Positions 1 through 8,586 of a stretch of 15,909 nucleotides of DNA are shown here, piece after piece. The notes beneath the pieces were generated by a model. The model worked only from the letters and a program-made list of their open reading frames with translations, was not told the origin of the DNA and searched no databases. Origin of the DNA: Willaertia magna (Eukaryota > Heterolobosea > Eutetramitea > Acrasida > Naegleriidae); contig CADWAF010002542.1 in the NCBI GenBank assembly GCA_902984215.1, positions 1-15,909 on the forward strand, read 5' to 3'. Numbering within the stretch: position 1 is the first letter of the stretch; each line of letters starts with the position of its first letter. The position numbers and the translations under genes are program-made.

Positions 1-70
1 TTTACTTTGTGTTTTGTTAACTTAAATAATAAAAACAAGCATTTTTATCTTTACAAAAAATAATAATTTT

Positions 71-1213
71 TTATTTTAATAAATCATTTTCACTAAAATC
101 AATTTGATAAATATTTTCAATAGATTTCCAAACAGTTTCTTCAATTTCTAAATCCTTAATTAAACCAGTTTCAATATCACAAACCCAACCATGAATATGT
201 ATTGCTTCACCTCTTGCCCATGCTTTTTGAATAATACTAGTTTTACAAATATTTAAAGTTTGTTCAATAACATTTAATTCAATCATTCTTTCCCATTTCT
301 TATCAAAATTAGTGATTGAATCTAATTCATTTTGGTGTAGTCTATAAACATCTTTAATGTTTCTTAACCATTTATCAATTAAACCATGATATGCATTTTC
401 TAAAGCAGCTCTAACACCACCACATCTTGTATGACCCATAACAATAACGTGTTTAACTTTTAATACTTCAACTGCATATTGTAAAACTGACATAAAATTT
501 AAATCTGTATTAACAACCAAGTTAGCAACATTTCTATGGATAAATAGTTGACCAGGTTTGGTACCAGTTAATTGATCAGGTGGTACTCTAGAGTCACTAC
601 AACCAATTAATAAATAATCAGGTCTTTGAACATCTTTTAATCTATAAAAGAATTCAGGATCTTTTGAGGTTTTATCTTCTACAAATTTTTTGTTATTTTG
701 TAAAAGTTTATCATATAATTCATAAGAATACATTTCTGCTTGTTCAGTTGAGTGTAAGGTATGTGCAGGGAATGTTGGGGAACGTAAACTATTTAATTCT
801 TCTTCTTCTTTTACTTCTGTTGTTGGGTTAGTGTCAATGCTAACATTATGATGTTGATGGTTACATTTATCTGTACATTGATGTTGTTCCTTAGCCAACT
901 TTAATGCATGTTCTTTAATATCTTCAATAGATGGACTTTTAAGTATTGCAATACCCTTCTTCTTTGGATCAATCATTGTTGTTAAGTGATTCTTTTCTTC
1001 TTCAAAATTATCTATTAAATTAAAACTATTCGTATGATAATAATATCTTAAGCCTTTATTAGCGATAGTACTACTTGTAGATGTGGATAGGAATTTAAAA
1101 TTTGAATTAAATTTACGGTGCAAGCCTTCTGTACACTTTTTATTGAAAATTATGGATTGAAATTGTTGGGCAACGCTGCTTTTTGAAGAGAAACGGAAAT
1201 TGAGTAGAGGCAT
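71..1213 (-). CDS. Beta-class carbonic anhydrase, probably mitochondrial
   Basis: A 380-residue zinc enzyme expected to interconvert CO2 and bicarbonate. The catalytic domain spans about residues 155-375. Its active-site signature is complete: C205-S-D207-S-R209, then G-H261-T-R-C264-G-G. By family knowledge C205, H261 and C264 bind zinc and D207/R209 form the catalytic dyad. The first 60 or so residues are rich in Ser, Arg, Lys and Phe and nearly free of acidic residues, which suggests a mitochondrial presequence. About 150 residues precede the catalytic domain, long for the family, including a Cys/His cluster at 111-122 (C113, C117, H119, H121, H122) and a short acidic run near 136-139. M80 could be an internal start that removes the presequence (speculative). 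The ATG has an A-rich leader and the stop is TAA. The class is near certain; the location is inferred. Confidence 0.95.
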   Translation of the reverse strand: MPLLNFRFSSKSSVAQQFQSIIFNKKCTEGLHRKFNSNFKFLSTSTSSTIANKGLRYYYHTNSFNLIDNFEEEKNHLTTMIDPKKKGIAILKSPSIEDIKEHALKLAKEQHQCTDKCNHQHHNVSIDTNPTTEVKEEEELNSLRSPTFPAHTLHSTEQAEMYSYELYDKLLQNNKKFVEDKTSKDPEFFYRLKDVQRPDYLLIGCSDSRVPPDQLTGTKPGQLFIHRNVANLVVNTDLNFMSVLQYAVEVLKVKHVIVMGHTRCGGVRAALENAYHGLIDKWLRNIKDVYRLHQNELDSITNFDKKWERMIELNVIEQTLNICKTSIIQKAWARGEAIHIHGWVCDIETGLIKDLEIEETVWKSIENIYQIDFSENDLLK

Positions 1214-1513
1214 TTTAAAAAAGTCTCTATTGCCAAAGTAAAACCTAAGAGAAATATTTATTCAGGAGATGGATTCACTAACAAAACTCTGTTTTAGTCG
1301 AAATTAACAGTTTTGTAAGGTCTCTGTCAATTATTTTTTTTCTTTTGATTCTTCACTATGCAAATCATGCATGTCCATTGTTCAAAAGACATTCCTTTTG
1401 TAACTTTGTATACAATCTTTTTTGTCACAAAACCCTACAAATTTAGTGCCCTTTTTTTACACAAGTATTTTTTGATTGTAAAAAAACAATTTAATAGTTT
1501 ACAACGAGTTAGA
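1214..1513. other. Intergenic region between the beta-CA start and the BTB-WD40 end
   Basis: About 300 bp lying upstream of the beta-CA gene and downstream of the BTB-WD40 gene, both on the minus strand. It must hold the beta-CA promoter and the BTB-WD40 3' end. I see no open frame of note, no tRNA-like fold and no clear poly(A) signal. Several T-runs are present, as in the other spacers here. Confidence 0.6.
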
Positions 1514-3892
1514 TTAAGCTAAAATACCACTACAAATGTATTCTTCTGCAGAGAGTACAGCTTCTTTTTGGTTTGTTAATAAATTCCACTTTATAATTTT
1601 TTCATCACCACCTCCACTAAATAGAAAACCATTATAAATATTTAAACTTCTAACACTATCAGCATGTTCTCTAAAGATAGCTTCACATTCATAACCATTT
1701 ACTAAATTATTACTTGAACTTGTTGCTGCAATTTGTGTTGTTGTATCAATTGCCATCATTTCCATATCATTATCTTTCTTTTTTTCTAAATTCCATTTCT
1801 TTATTGTTTTATCCTTTGAACCACTAAATAAAGTATCTTCAAAAACTAATAAACACCAAACAATATTATCATGAGCAATCCATTCCATTTCACATTCACC
1901 TGTTTCAATATTAAATTGATAGATTTTACCTTTAGATCCACCTGCAAATAAATATTTATCATCATAAACAGATAAACACCATAATTTATCATCATTTTGA
2001 AGAGATGCTGTAATTATTTGTTCACATTGATTTGTTCTTACATTCCATTTTCTTATTGTAGAATCTTCACCTCCTGAAAATACATAAATATCTTTAAATG
2101 CTACTAAACTTAATACTGCTTTAGAATGTCCAGTTAATGTAGCTTCACATTGATTTGTTAATAAATTCCATTTTCTAACAGTTGAATCACCTACACCTCC
2201 AGCACTAAATAAATAATCTTCTATTAAAGCAAAAGATAAAACATAATCACTATGTCCTTTTAAAATTACTTCACATTCATTTGTTCTTAAATTCCATTTC
2301 CTAACTTTCTTATCATGTCCTCCACTTAATAAATAATTATGATCATATAATGCTAAACATCTAACAAATGATTCTGTTTGTAATGTAACTAAACATTCAT
2401 TTGTATTTAAATCCCATATTTGTATTACTCCTTTAGATCCAGTTATTAAATGTTCAATTATATTTCCTCTTTTAATAAATTGTGGATCTGATAAATCAAT
2501 TATAAATTCATTTGTTTCTCTTTTATATAAATTATTAGTACTATTATTAATTCCTCCACTATTTACACCTGCAGTACTACTACTTAATGAAGATGATCCT
2601 GTTGGATTACTAAAAAATTGATCACCACTCTCTTTTCCAGTGTGTTTTGGTGTTTCACTTCCACTATTTGATTCTTGTTGAGTATTATTAGTTGTTGTTG
2701 TTAATGTATTAGTTGTTGATTGATTAGTGACTTGTTTAGATAGTGTCTTCTTTTTAGACTTTTCATAAACTAAAAACATTTGTCTCTTTTTTAACATTTG
2801 AATTTTAAATTGACTTGACATTTTATCATTATCCATTAATTGTAAAATCTTTTCATCAGATAAAAAAGGAAATCTTAATTGATTCCAAATAACTTCAAAT
2901 ATATTATCATTACCAACCATAATATTAATTAATAAATTATTATTATTTAATTGATTATTTGAATGTAAAGATAAAATTTTATTTTCATTTCTTTCAATAT
3001 ATTCATTAATTAAATCATAAACTTCATCTTCATTTGTAACATTTAAATTATCTAATGAAATTAACCAAATAAATAAATCTAAAGGTAATTGTAAAACTTC
3101 TTCTCTTTTCTTAAAAATATCTTTCCCAAAAAAAATTAAAGATTGAGATAAAAATCCAGAATTTACAGCTAACATTGGATGATTAACTAATTGAGTATAA
3201 TAATGTAAATGTTGTTGAGTATATTTTGCTGTTTTACTCATTTGTTGAAATAATTGATATTCTAATGCATTTATCTGTAAGAAATGTGCTAAACATAATG
3301 TACAAGCATATGTATTACCTTTATCAATCGATAAGATCCTCTCTCCATAAATATATCTTAATAAAATATTTTCAAATACTTCCTTTTCAAATATTGTTAA
3401 TTCAAATTCTACTTGTGAATTGGCACTTTCGGAAAATTCGGAATTTATTAAAGTTCTAAAATATGGTGAACTTAAAGCTAAAAATACTTTATGTACATGA
3501 ATTGATTCTATTCTATTATTTTGATCAAATAATTTAATATTAATAGTAAAATCTGGAGGACATATTGGTTCATTTGTATCGTAAAGTAAATGATAGAATG
3601 AATTATTGTTATTATTAAAAGAAGAAGATGATGGATAAAATACTTGCGAAGAAGGATGATTATTGGATTGTTGTTGATGATGATCAATTATCATTGCATC
3701 TTTACGTTTAGATAAAGATTTATTGTTAGAGGTATTGTTTACAGTGATTTGAGGATGTTGTACATGGATAGTGATTAAATCGCCAGTAGTGGTGCTAGAT
3801 GATAGATTATTATTGCCAATTAAAAGGGGAGAAGATGGAGAGGTAGAAGAACCATTAGAGGAAGATGTTGTCGGAAAGCCTTTTTGGTTCAT
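1514..3892 (-). CDS. BTB-BACK-WD40 repeat protein, probable CUL3 ubiquitin-ligase adaptor
   Basis: A 792-residue protein. Residues 1-112 are a low-complexity Ser/Asn/Thr leader. Residues about 113-218 form a BTB/POZ domain, with the hallmark stretch around H-V-H-K-V-F-L-A-L-S-S-P-Y-F. Residues about 240-376 are helical and BACK-like. Residues 377-463 are a Thr/Asn/Ser-rich linker. Residues about 464-792 carry seven WD40-type repeats with the recurrent pattern F/L-S-G-G-x-D-x-x-[IV]-[RK]-K-W-N-[LV]-x-T-N-x-C-E. A low-complexity insert at about 704-738 splits blades 6 and 7. By family knowledge BTB-BACK proteins dimerise and bind CUL3, while the propeller selects substrates, in the manner of BTB-Kelch proteins. 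The substrate is unknown. The ATG directly follows an A-run and the stop is TAA. Domain assignment is firm; the CUL3 role is inferred. Confidence 0.88.
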   Translation of the reverse strand: MNQKGFPTTSSSNGSSTSPSSPLLIGNNNLSSSTTTGDLITIHVQHPQITVNNTSNNKSLSKRKDAMIIDHHQQQSNNHPSSQVFYPSSSSFNNNNNSFYHLLYDTNEPICPPDFTINIKLFDQNNRIESIHVHKVFLALSSPYFRTLINSEFSESANSQVEFELTIFEKEVFENILLRYIYGERILSIDKGNTYACTLCLAHFLQINALEYQLFQQMSKTAKYTQQHLHYYTQLVNHPMLAVNSGFLSQSLIFFGKDIFKKREEVLQLPLDLFIWLISLDNLNVTNEDEVYDLINEYIERNENKILSLHSNNQLNNNNLLINIMVGNDNIFEVIWNQLRFPFLSDEKILQLMDNDKMSSQFKIQMLKKRQMFLVYEKSKKKTLSKQVTNQSTTNTLTTTTNNTQQESNSGSETPKHTGKESGDQFFSNPTGSSSLSSSTAGVNSGGINNSTNNLYKRETNEFIIDLSDPQFIKRGNIIEHLITGSKGVIQIWDLNTNECLVTLQTESFVRCLALYDHNYLLSGGHDKKVRKWNLRTNECEVILKGHSDYVLSFALIEDYLFSAGGVGDSTVRKWNLLTNQCEATLTGHSKAVLSLVAFKDIYVFSGGEDSTIRKWNVRTNQCEQIITASLQNDDKLWCLSVYDDKYLFAGGSKGKIYQFNIETGECEMEWIAHDNIVWCLLVFEDTLFSGSKDKTIKKWNLEKKKDNDMEMMAIDTTTQIAATSSSNNLVNGYECEAIFREHADSVRSLNIYNGFLFSGGGDEKIIKWNLLTNQKEAVLSAEEYICSGILA
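1540..2480 (-). repeat. WD40 repeat array, visible at DNA level
   Basis: Seven diverged in-gene repeats of about 120-150 bp encode the WD40 blades. The segment encoding K-W-N-[LV]-x-T-N-[EQ]-C-E recurs almost word for word (for example near 2025-2050, 2145-2175 and 2270-2300), which suggests fairly recent internal duplication or gene conversion among blades 2-4. This is part of the coding region, not a separate element. Confidence 0.75.
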
Positions 3893-3986
3893 TTTTTTTT
3901 GATTTCCAATAATTTAATAAAGAATTATTTTGGGTTGATGGCATTGAATTAGATGTTTGAATAGTTTTGTAATTTATTAATTGTTT

Positions 3987-4775
3987 TTAATAAACTGCAT
4001 TTAAATCAGCACCCTCTTCATCCTTATCTTTATCTCCCAAAACACCCGCATTCTTCTTTTGTCTTAAATTTTGAGGAAGAGAAATAGCATGCATACCAAC
4101 TGTATAATCAATAACCTTACGTTTAGCATAAATTACAAAAGTTTCTTCATCATCTTTAAAATTAGAATGTAAACTTAAAATATATGGATCTTGTTGTAAA
4201 ATTAAATCTGTCAACACTTGATATTCTTCATCCGTAAATAATTCTCTTTTCTTTAAATGATGAATATAACTTAAAGCAGAAACAACCTTATCATGAGAAA
4301 GTAATGGTGTAGATGTTGTAGTACCCGTTTCTGAAGATGTCGTTGTTGTAACACTTTCCTTTTCCTCCTTTTCCATCACTTCTTCAGGTATTTCCTTTAA
4401 ATTTACATTCTTTGTTGGAATATGACCTACACTTCTACTCCATAATAAAATATGAAACTCCCTTAATGAACGTACATCATCATTTGTTGAAACTTTTTCT
4501 GTCCAAAAGTTTTCTTCATATCTTGAAATTTGTTGTATACTTTTTGGATCTATTCCATTAGCTTCTGCAATTTTATTTTTTAAGGCTGAATAGGAATTTA
4601 AATTTATACGAATTGTACGCATATCTCCAAATGGGTATTCTATTACTCTAAAATATTTACCGTAAACTAGGGTTTTGGTCGAATGAAAAGAAAATGCGGA
4701 ACCACCAAATGTACGGAATATATTACCCCAATTATTTAATGCAAATAATCCTATTAGTTCTGTAATTATTCCCAT
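3987..4775 (-). CDS. Unrecognised 262-residue protein
   Basis: I do not recognise this gene. Residues 1-30 are moderately hydrophobic but lack a clear membrane helix. Residues about 34-113 alternate strands and helices in an order reminiscent of a ubiquitin-like or PB1-like fold (two strands, a helix at 62-73, further strands ending F-H-I-L-L-W), but no diagnostic motif is present. Residues 128-158 form an acidic then Ser/Thr-rich linker. Residues about 160-222 look like a helical hairpin: a helix, then L-F-T-D-E-E-Y-x-x-L, then L-I-L-x-x-D-P-Y-I-L, then an acidic loop. The tail from 240 is charged. The frame is long, starts at ATG, ends at TAA and sits 94 bp from the BTB-WD40 start, so it is very probably a real gene. 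Function unknown. Confidence 0.8.
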   Translation of the reverse strand: MGIITELIGLFALNNWGNIFRTFGGSAFSFHSTKTLVYGKYFRVIEYPFGDMRTIRINLNSYSALKNKIAEANGIDPKSIQQISRYEENFWTEKVSTNDDVRSLREFHILLWSRSVGHIPTKNVNLKEIPEEVMEKEEKESVTTTTSSETGTTTSTPLLSHDKVVSALSYIHHLKKRELFTDEEYQVLTDLILQQDPYILSLHSNFKDDEETFVIYAKRKVIDYTVGMHAISLPQNLRQKKNAGVLGDKDKDEEGADLNAVY

Positions 4776-5150
4776 TTTTAATTTTTAAATTACTGATCTT
4801 TCTTGTTAGTTTTTTTTGATTATCTATTTATTGATAATACTAATACTCAGTATTGTTGTTAGTTGTTGATTGGTGATGAATATTTTTAACAATTCCAAAT
4901 TACTGCTATCGGGAGTAGTTAACAAGATGATGAAAAATTAGAGAAGGTTGAATGGCTTTATTTTTTTTTAAAAAATTTCGCTTTTTATTTTGTGTGAAAA
5001 TTTTAATGTTCCCAAACAAAAAATCATTAAGCAGTTCCTTATGATTTATTTTGACTGATGGGACTAATAATTTTGAAAATTGCTAAATGAGCGAAAGAAT
5101 AAAGAGATACTGCTACAACTAATGATATTTGGTTGTTGCTATTGCTTGGT
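4776..5150. other. Intergenic region, 375 bp
   Basis: Lies upstream of the 262-residue protein gene and downstream of the YccF gene (both minus strand). It contains T-runs and A-runs and a short run of TTG-type triplets. No open frame, tRNA or strong hairpin stands out. It presumably carries the promoter of the 262-residue protein gene. Confidence 0.55.
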
Positions 5151-6014
5151 TTAAATTCTTATAAAAACACCAAAAGGCATAATAGTCAAAGGTAATAAAA
5201 CTAAATGTCTTTTAGCAAAATCTATTCCAATAATACTACAAGTTAAAATTAATATAAAAATTAATTGAATTAAACATAATAACCATCCACATGTTATAAA
5301 CCATAAAATATTTAAAATTAATAAAAATATATTATTTTTCTCTCTAACATAAATTAAATTTTTTAATTGAGTTAATGTCATTGTTAATTGATTAAGTAAC
5401 ATTTCTTCTTTTTGATAATAAATACTATTTGGCATATTTTTAATATTTCCTTCTTCTTCTTTTAATTTTATATGTTTATCATTCTGCTTCATTGAAGATT
5501 TAATTATAAAATAAAGTAAATCTCTTTCTGAAAATGGAAATTTAAATAATTTTATAATTTTTAATAAATGTAAACAAAAAGGTAAAGAAAGTATTCCACA
5601 ACCAATTAAAAACCATATTCCTAATGAAATAAAATAAAAAAACATTAAAATATATCCACCACCAAATATATCCCAATATAATTGCTTTCTTTTTATAAAT
5701 TTTTCATTATTTCTTAAAAAAGCATGTAATTGGTTGGGATCGGAAAAATTAGTTAATGTTATTTCATTTTCAATTATTGGAGTTTCATTCATTGTATCTT
5801 GTTTCTTTATTGTAGTATTGGTTTTAATTGTAGTTGACAAATCTTCTACCATGCGCAACTCTCCCGATGGATAATGATGAATTTTATTTTCATCATCTTC
5901 ATCTCCCAATGCTTGTTCTAAGTCATTATCATTTAGTGTGACATTATATAAAGTATCATTACCTGCTATTTGATTTAGCTTTTCTTCAGTTGAATGAAGG
6001 CGTTCAAGGGACAT
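5151..6014 (-). CDS. YccF-domain multi-pass membrane protein
   Basis: A 287-residue protein. Residues 1-110 are soluble, acidic and Thr/Asn-rich. Two hydrophobic hairpins follow. Residues about 111-163 start with D-I-F-G-G-G-Y and include the L-S-L-P-F segment. Residues about 227-285 contain N-I-L-W-F-I-T-C-G-W-L-L-C-L, then C-S-I-I-G-I-D-F-A, then L-T-I-M-P-F-G. This internal duplication, with LNxLW...GWxLCL...SIIGIPxAxxxxKLAxLxLxPFG-like wording, is characteristic of the bacterial YccF family (inner membrane proteins of unclear function, two short repeats). Residues 164-226 form a charged linker longer than in the bacterial proteins as I know them. About four membrane helices are expected. 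No signal peptide is seen, so localisation is open. Cellular role unknown. Confidence 0.8.
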   Translation of the reverse strand: MSLERLHSTEEKLNQIAGNDTLYNVTLNDNDLEQALGDEDDENKIHHYPSGELRMVEDLSTTIKTNTTIKKQDTMNETPIIENEITLTNFSDPNQLHAFLRNNEKFIKRKQLYWDIFGGGYILMFFYFISLGIWFLIGCGILSLPFCLHLLKIIKLFKFPFSERDLLYFIIKSSMKQNDKHIKLKEEEGNIKNMPNSIYYQKEEMLLNQLTMTLTQLKNLIYVREKNNIFLLILNILWFITCGWLLCLIQLIFILILTCSIIGIDFAKRHLVLLPLTIMPFGVFIRI

Positions 6015-6107
6015 TTTTTCTGATGATTATTGATAGTTGGCAAAAGGTACATTTGGTGGTCTTTCCTATTTGAGCTGCATAAAGTACCGCTTATATATTA
6101 CAAATAA

Positions 6108-8492
6108 TTATTTAATTCCAACAAAACAAACACCCAAACAGTGTTGAATTGATTGTCTAATTTCTAATTCATTTTGCTTTAAATCTTTCCAATCTTTTTG
6201 ATTTTTAAAAAGTCTTTCAATTTGAGATATATTTCCATGTCCACTAGAAATAATAAAAAGTGAATTATTTGACGCTTGTTCATAAATTTCCTTTAAATAA
6301 TTATTATATCTTTTTAATATACTTTCAATAGTAGATGTTTGTTGATCTTTTTGTCCATTATTCTTCTTTGATTGAGAAACGTCATGCTGTTCATAATAAA
6401 TTCCTAATTCAGAAAAGTGACAAAATACCAAATCATTTTCAATTCTATTAACTTGTTTCTTTGCTTTTTGAAATACTTCTTCATCAGTCATACATGGTAA
6501 GGGATCTGTTAAAGAACAATTATTACTAACAATGTGATTAATATTATTTGGTCTGTCAATAAATACACATTTCTTTTCAATCTTGTTTAAAAATTCAAAT
6601 ACATTTTCCATATTATTTATATTTTCTACACTTCTACGTTCTCTTTTTAAAACTGTTTCAATTCCATTATCTAAAGTAAATTTTACTAATTCTAATGCAG
6701 CTATTGCATCTTCAGAACTGTCATGACCTTTAGTTGAACAAGTTTGAATATCTCTATATAAATATCTTCTAGTTAATGATTTTAAAGATTGTTTATGAAA
6801 TGTTGCTGTTTGAAATAATAAAGCAGTATCAACTACCTTTGTATGTACCATCTTTAATGCGATTAAATCATTTTCTAAAGAGTGACCAATTAATATAGTT
6901 TCAGAAGAAATTAATTCTAATAAATCCTGTTGTACTTGTTCTAATCTCTTTTCAATTGGTAAAAGCATTTCTTTTGTAATTCCACTATATTCAGTTTTGT
7001 AATCTACAATTTCATTATAAGGTTTTACTAATTCATCATATATTACTTCTAAATTTTCATTTACAACAGTCACTCTGGTAAGTTCATCTCCTTTTGATGT
7101 TAAACACATTTCACAGTCAACTGCTAATAATTTATATTTGTTTTCTGAAATAGGTTTAGTTACAACATATCCTTCCTTGGCTAATACTGGATAATTATTT
7201 TCACACAATTGGTCATGTGTCAATAATAAATCTTCAATTGTTGTTTTTTGAACAATTTCCTCTTCTTTCTCTACAACTGTTGATTCACTACTAATTGTAT
7301 TTCCTTCATTCATTACTGAGCTATTATCTTTATCTAATGAGGAGGTATTGTTACTACTTTCACCATTTCCTAAGGAAATGCCAGACTCATTTTCATTAAT
7401 TTGTTTAACAATTACTTCTTCTTTCTTTACTTCATTATTAATAGATGTTGTAACTTTTTTCTCACTTTTCACTTCAGACATTTGTTGTAACAACTTTAAA
7501 GTTCCACTCATAGTATTTGTATTTGCAGTTATTCTTTTCCTTTTAACTTCTTGTTTACTTTCCTTAACAAAAGAAACTGTTCTTTTAAAAAGACGATGTA
7601 AAAAACATTTCTTCCAATAATTTGCATTTCTTTTTTCAGTAATCAAATTTAAATTTGCTTGTTCTGCTGACCATGGTGGATTTAATGTTAAATAACATTT
7701 TGAAGAAGTTATCCCATAAGGAGAACTTACAGATGTCCCTTTCTTTTTTAAAGAAGATCTTCCTTTATTCTTACTAGAAGAAGAACTAACAGACTTTTCA
7801 ATATAAGGTGACATGAATTGATTAAAATAATTTAATAAAGTAGATTTATAATTTTCAAAAAGATCTAAACTTATAGAATCAAAATGTAAAAAGATAACTT
7901 TATCAATCATACTTAAATATTGGATTTGTATCCATTTTGGTTGAAATATTGTTAAATCTTTTGTTGGTTGATTTGGTAAACCAGATGTATAACCAATTAA
8001 TGAATAAATCATTAAATTTTGTAAATCATTAATTGTAAAGAAATTCTTTTTATTTTGTGTTAATTGAAAAGATAAACTTGGTTTAGTATTTGGTCCAAAG
8101 ATATTTAATTGTTTTTCAATACGTTTTTGTTTTTTTTGAAGTGGTGTTAAATTATTGGTATTGTCAGTGTTATTAAGGTTAGTTAGTGTATTACTTGTTG
8201 TTGGAATAGAGTTATTATTGTTATTATTAGTTGCTTGTTTTTCAAAGTTTTCTTTAGATTGAATTTTACGTTTTTTTAAATCTTTTTCTTCTCGTTCTTC
8301 TTCGTATATTGTTATTGTTATGTTGTTGGGATTATTATTATCTTCTTCCGATGTTAATAATACTTTATTATTTATTACTTCATTATTACATTCTTTCTTT
8401 CTCTTTTTATGGTTTTCTTCTTCCTCTTGTTGTTGTGCATGAAATTGTAGAAATTCCTCAACTTTTGATTTTAAATTTAGACTCTTTTTCAT
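6108..8492 (-). CDS. REX1/REXO-type DEDDh 3'-5' RNA exonuclease
   Basis: A 794-residue protein whose exonuclease domain (about residues 455-615) contains the complete DEDDh set: V-D459-C-E461-M-C, then G-H-S-L-E-N-D542-L, then H590-D-S-S-E-D595-A. The order V-K-P-Y-x-x-I-V-D-Y-x-T-x-Y-S-G-I-T matches the REX1/REXO family, which trims the 3' ends of 5S rRNA, tRNA and other structured RNAs in the nucleus. The N-terminal 130 residues are charged and Lys/Asn-rich with likely nuclear localisation signals. Residues about 130-320 are less conserved but structured; 330-430 is an acidic Ser/Thr-rich linker. The C-terminal 170 residues end with an S-S-G-H-G-N element like the SGxGD motif I recall in some fungal and animal homologues. 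The ATG follows an A-rich leader. Exact orthology within the family is not resolved. Confidence 0.9.
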   Translation of the reverse strand: MKKSLNLKSKVEEFLQFHAQQQEEEENHKKRKKECNNEVINNKVLLTSEEDNNNPNNITITIYEEEREEKDLKKRKIQSKENFEKQATNNNNNNSIPTTSNTLTNLNNTDNTNNLTPLQKKQKRIEKQLNIFGPNTKPSLSFQLTQNKKNFFTINDLQNLMIYSLIGYTSGLPNQPTKDLTIFQPKWIQIQYLSMIDKVIFLHFDSISLDLFENYKSTLLNYFNQFMSPYIEKSVSSSSSKNKGRSSLKKKGTSVSSPYGITSSKCYLTLNPPWSAEQANLNLITEKRNANYWKKCFLHRLFKRTVSFVKESKQEVKRKRITANTNTMSGTLKLLQQMSEVKSEKKVTTSINNEVKKEEVIVKQINENESGISLGNGESSNNTSSLDKDNSSVMNEGNTISSESTVVEKEEEIVQKTTIEDLLLTHDQLCENNYPVLAKEGYVVTKPISENKYKLLAVDCEMCLTSKGDELTRVTVVNENLEVIYDELVKPYNEIVDYKTEYSGITKEMLLPIEKRLEQVQQDLLELISSETILIGHSLENDLIALKMVHTKVVDTALLFQTATFHKQSLKSLTRRYLYRDIQTCSTKGHDSSEDAIAALELVKFTLDNGIETVLKRERRSVENINNMENVFEFLNKIEKKCVFIDRPNNINHIVSNNCSLTDPLPCMTDEEVFQKAKKQVNRIENDLVFCHFSELGIYYEQHDVSQSKKNNGQKDQQTSTIESILKRYNNYLKEIYEQASNNSLFIISSGHGNISQIERLFKNQKDWKDLKQNELEIRQSIQHCLGVCFVGIK

Positions 8493-8586
8493 TAATTTTT
8501 TTTAATTAGTTATGTCAACAATTAACTTCAATAAAAATTGTTAAATTCATTTCTTTCGTTGAAGTTGTAAAATTTACGTAAAAAAA
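8493..8586. promoter_or_regulatory. Shared divergent promoter region of the exonuclease and REV7 genes
   Basis: Only 94 bp separate the divergent start codons, so both promoters and both leaders must fit here. A-runs directly precede each ATG as read in its own direction. No TATA box or other element can be assigned with confidence. Confidence 0.5.

Noticed and set aside
1357..1372. ATGCAAAT octamer-like word in the spacer
   Set aside because: Matches an animal octamer motif only by chance; no reason to expect such a regulator here.
3226..3459. Plus-strand 77-codon frame inside the BTB-WD40 gene
   Set aside because: Antisense shadow of the BTB domain coding sequence; Ile/Leu/Tyr-rich reading typical of reversed AT-rich codons.
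7348..7620. Plus-strand 90-codon hydrophobic frame
   Set aside because: Antisense to the Ser/Glu/Lys-rich linker of the exonuclease; hydrophobicity is a by-product of reading Lys/Glu codons backwards.
8309..8509. Plus-strand 66-codon frame next to the REV7 promoter
   Set aside because: Antisense to the charged N-terminus of the exonuclease; no independent support.
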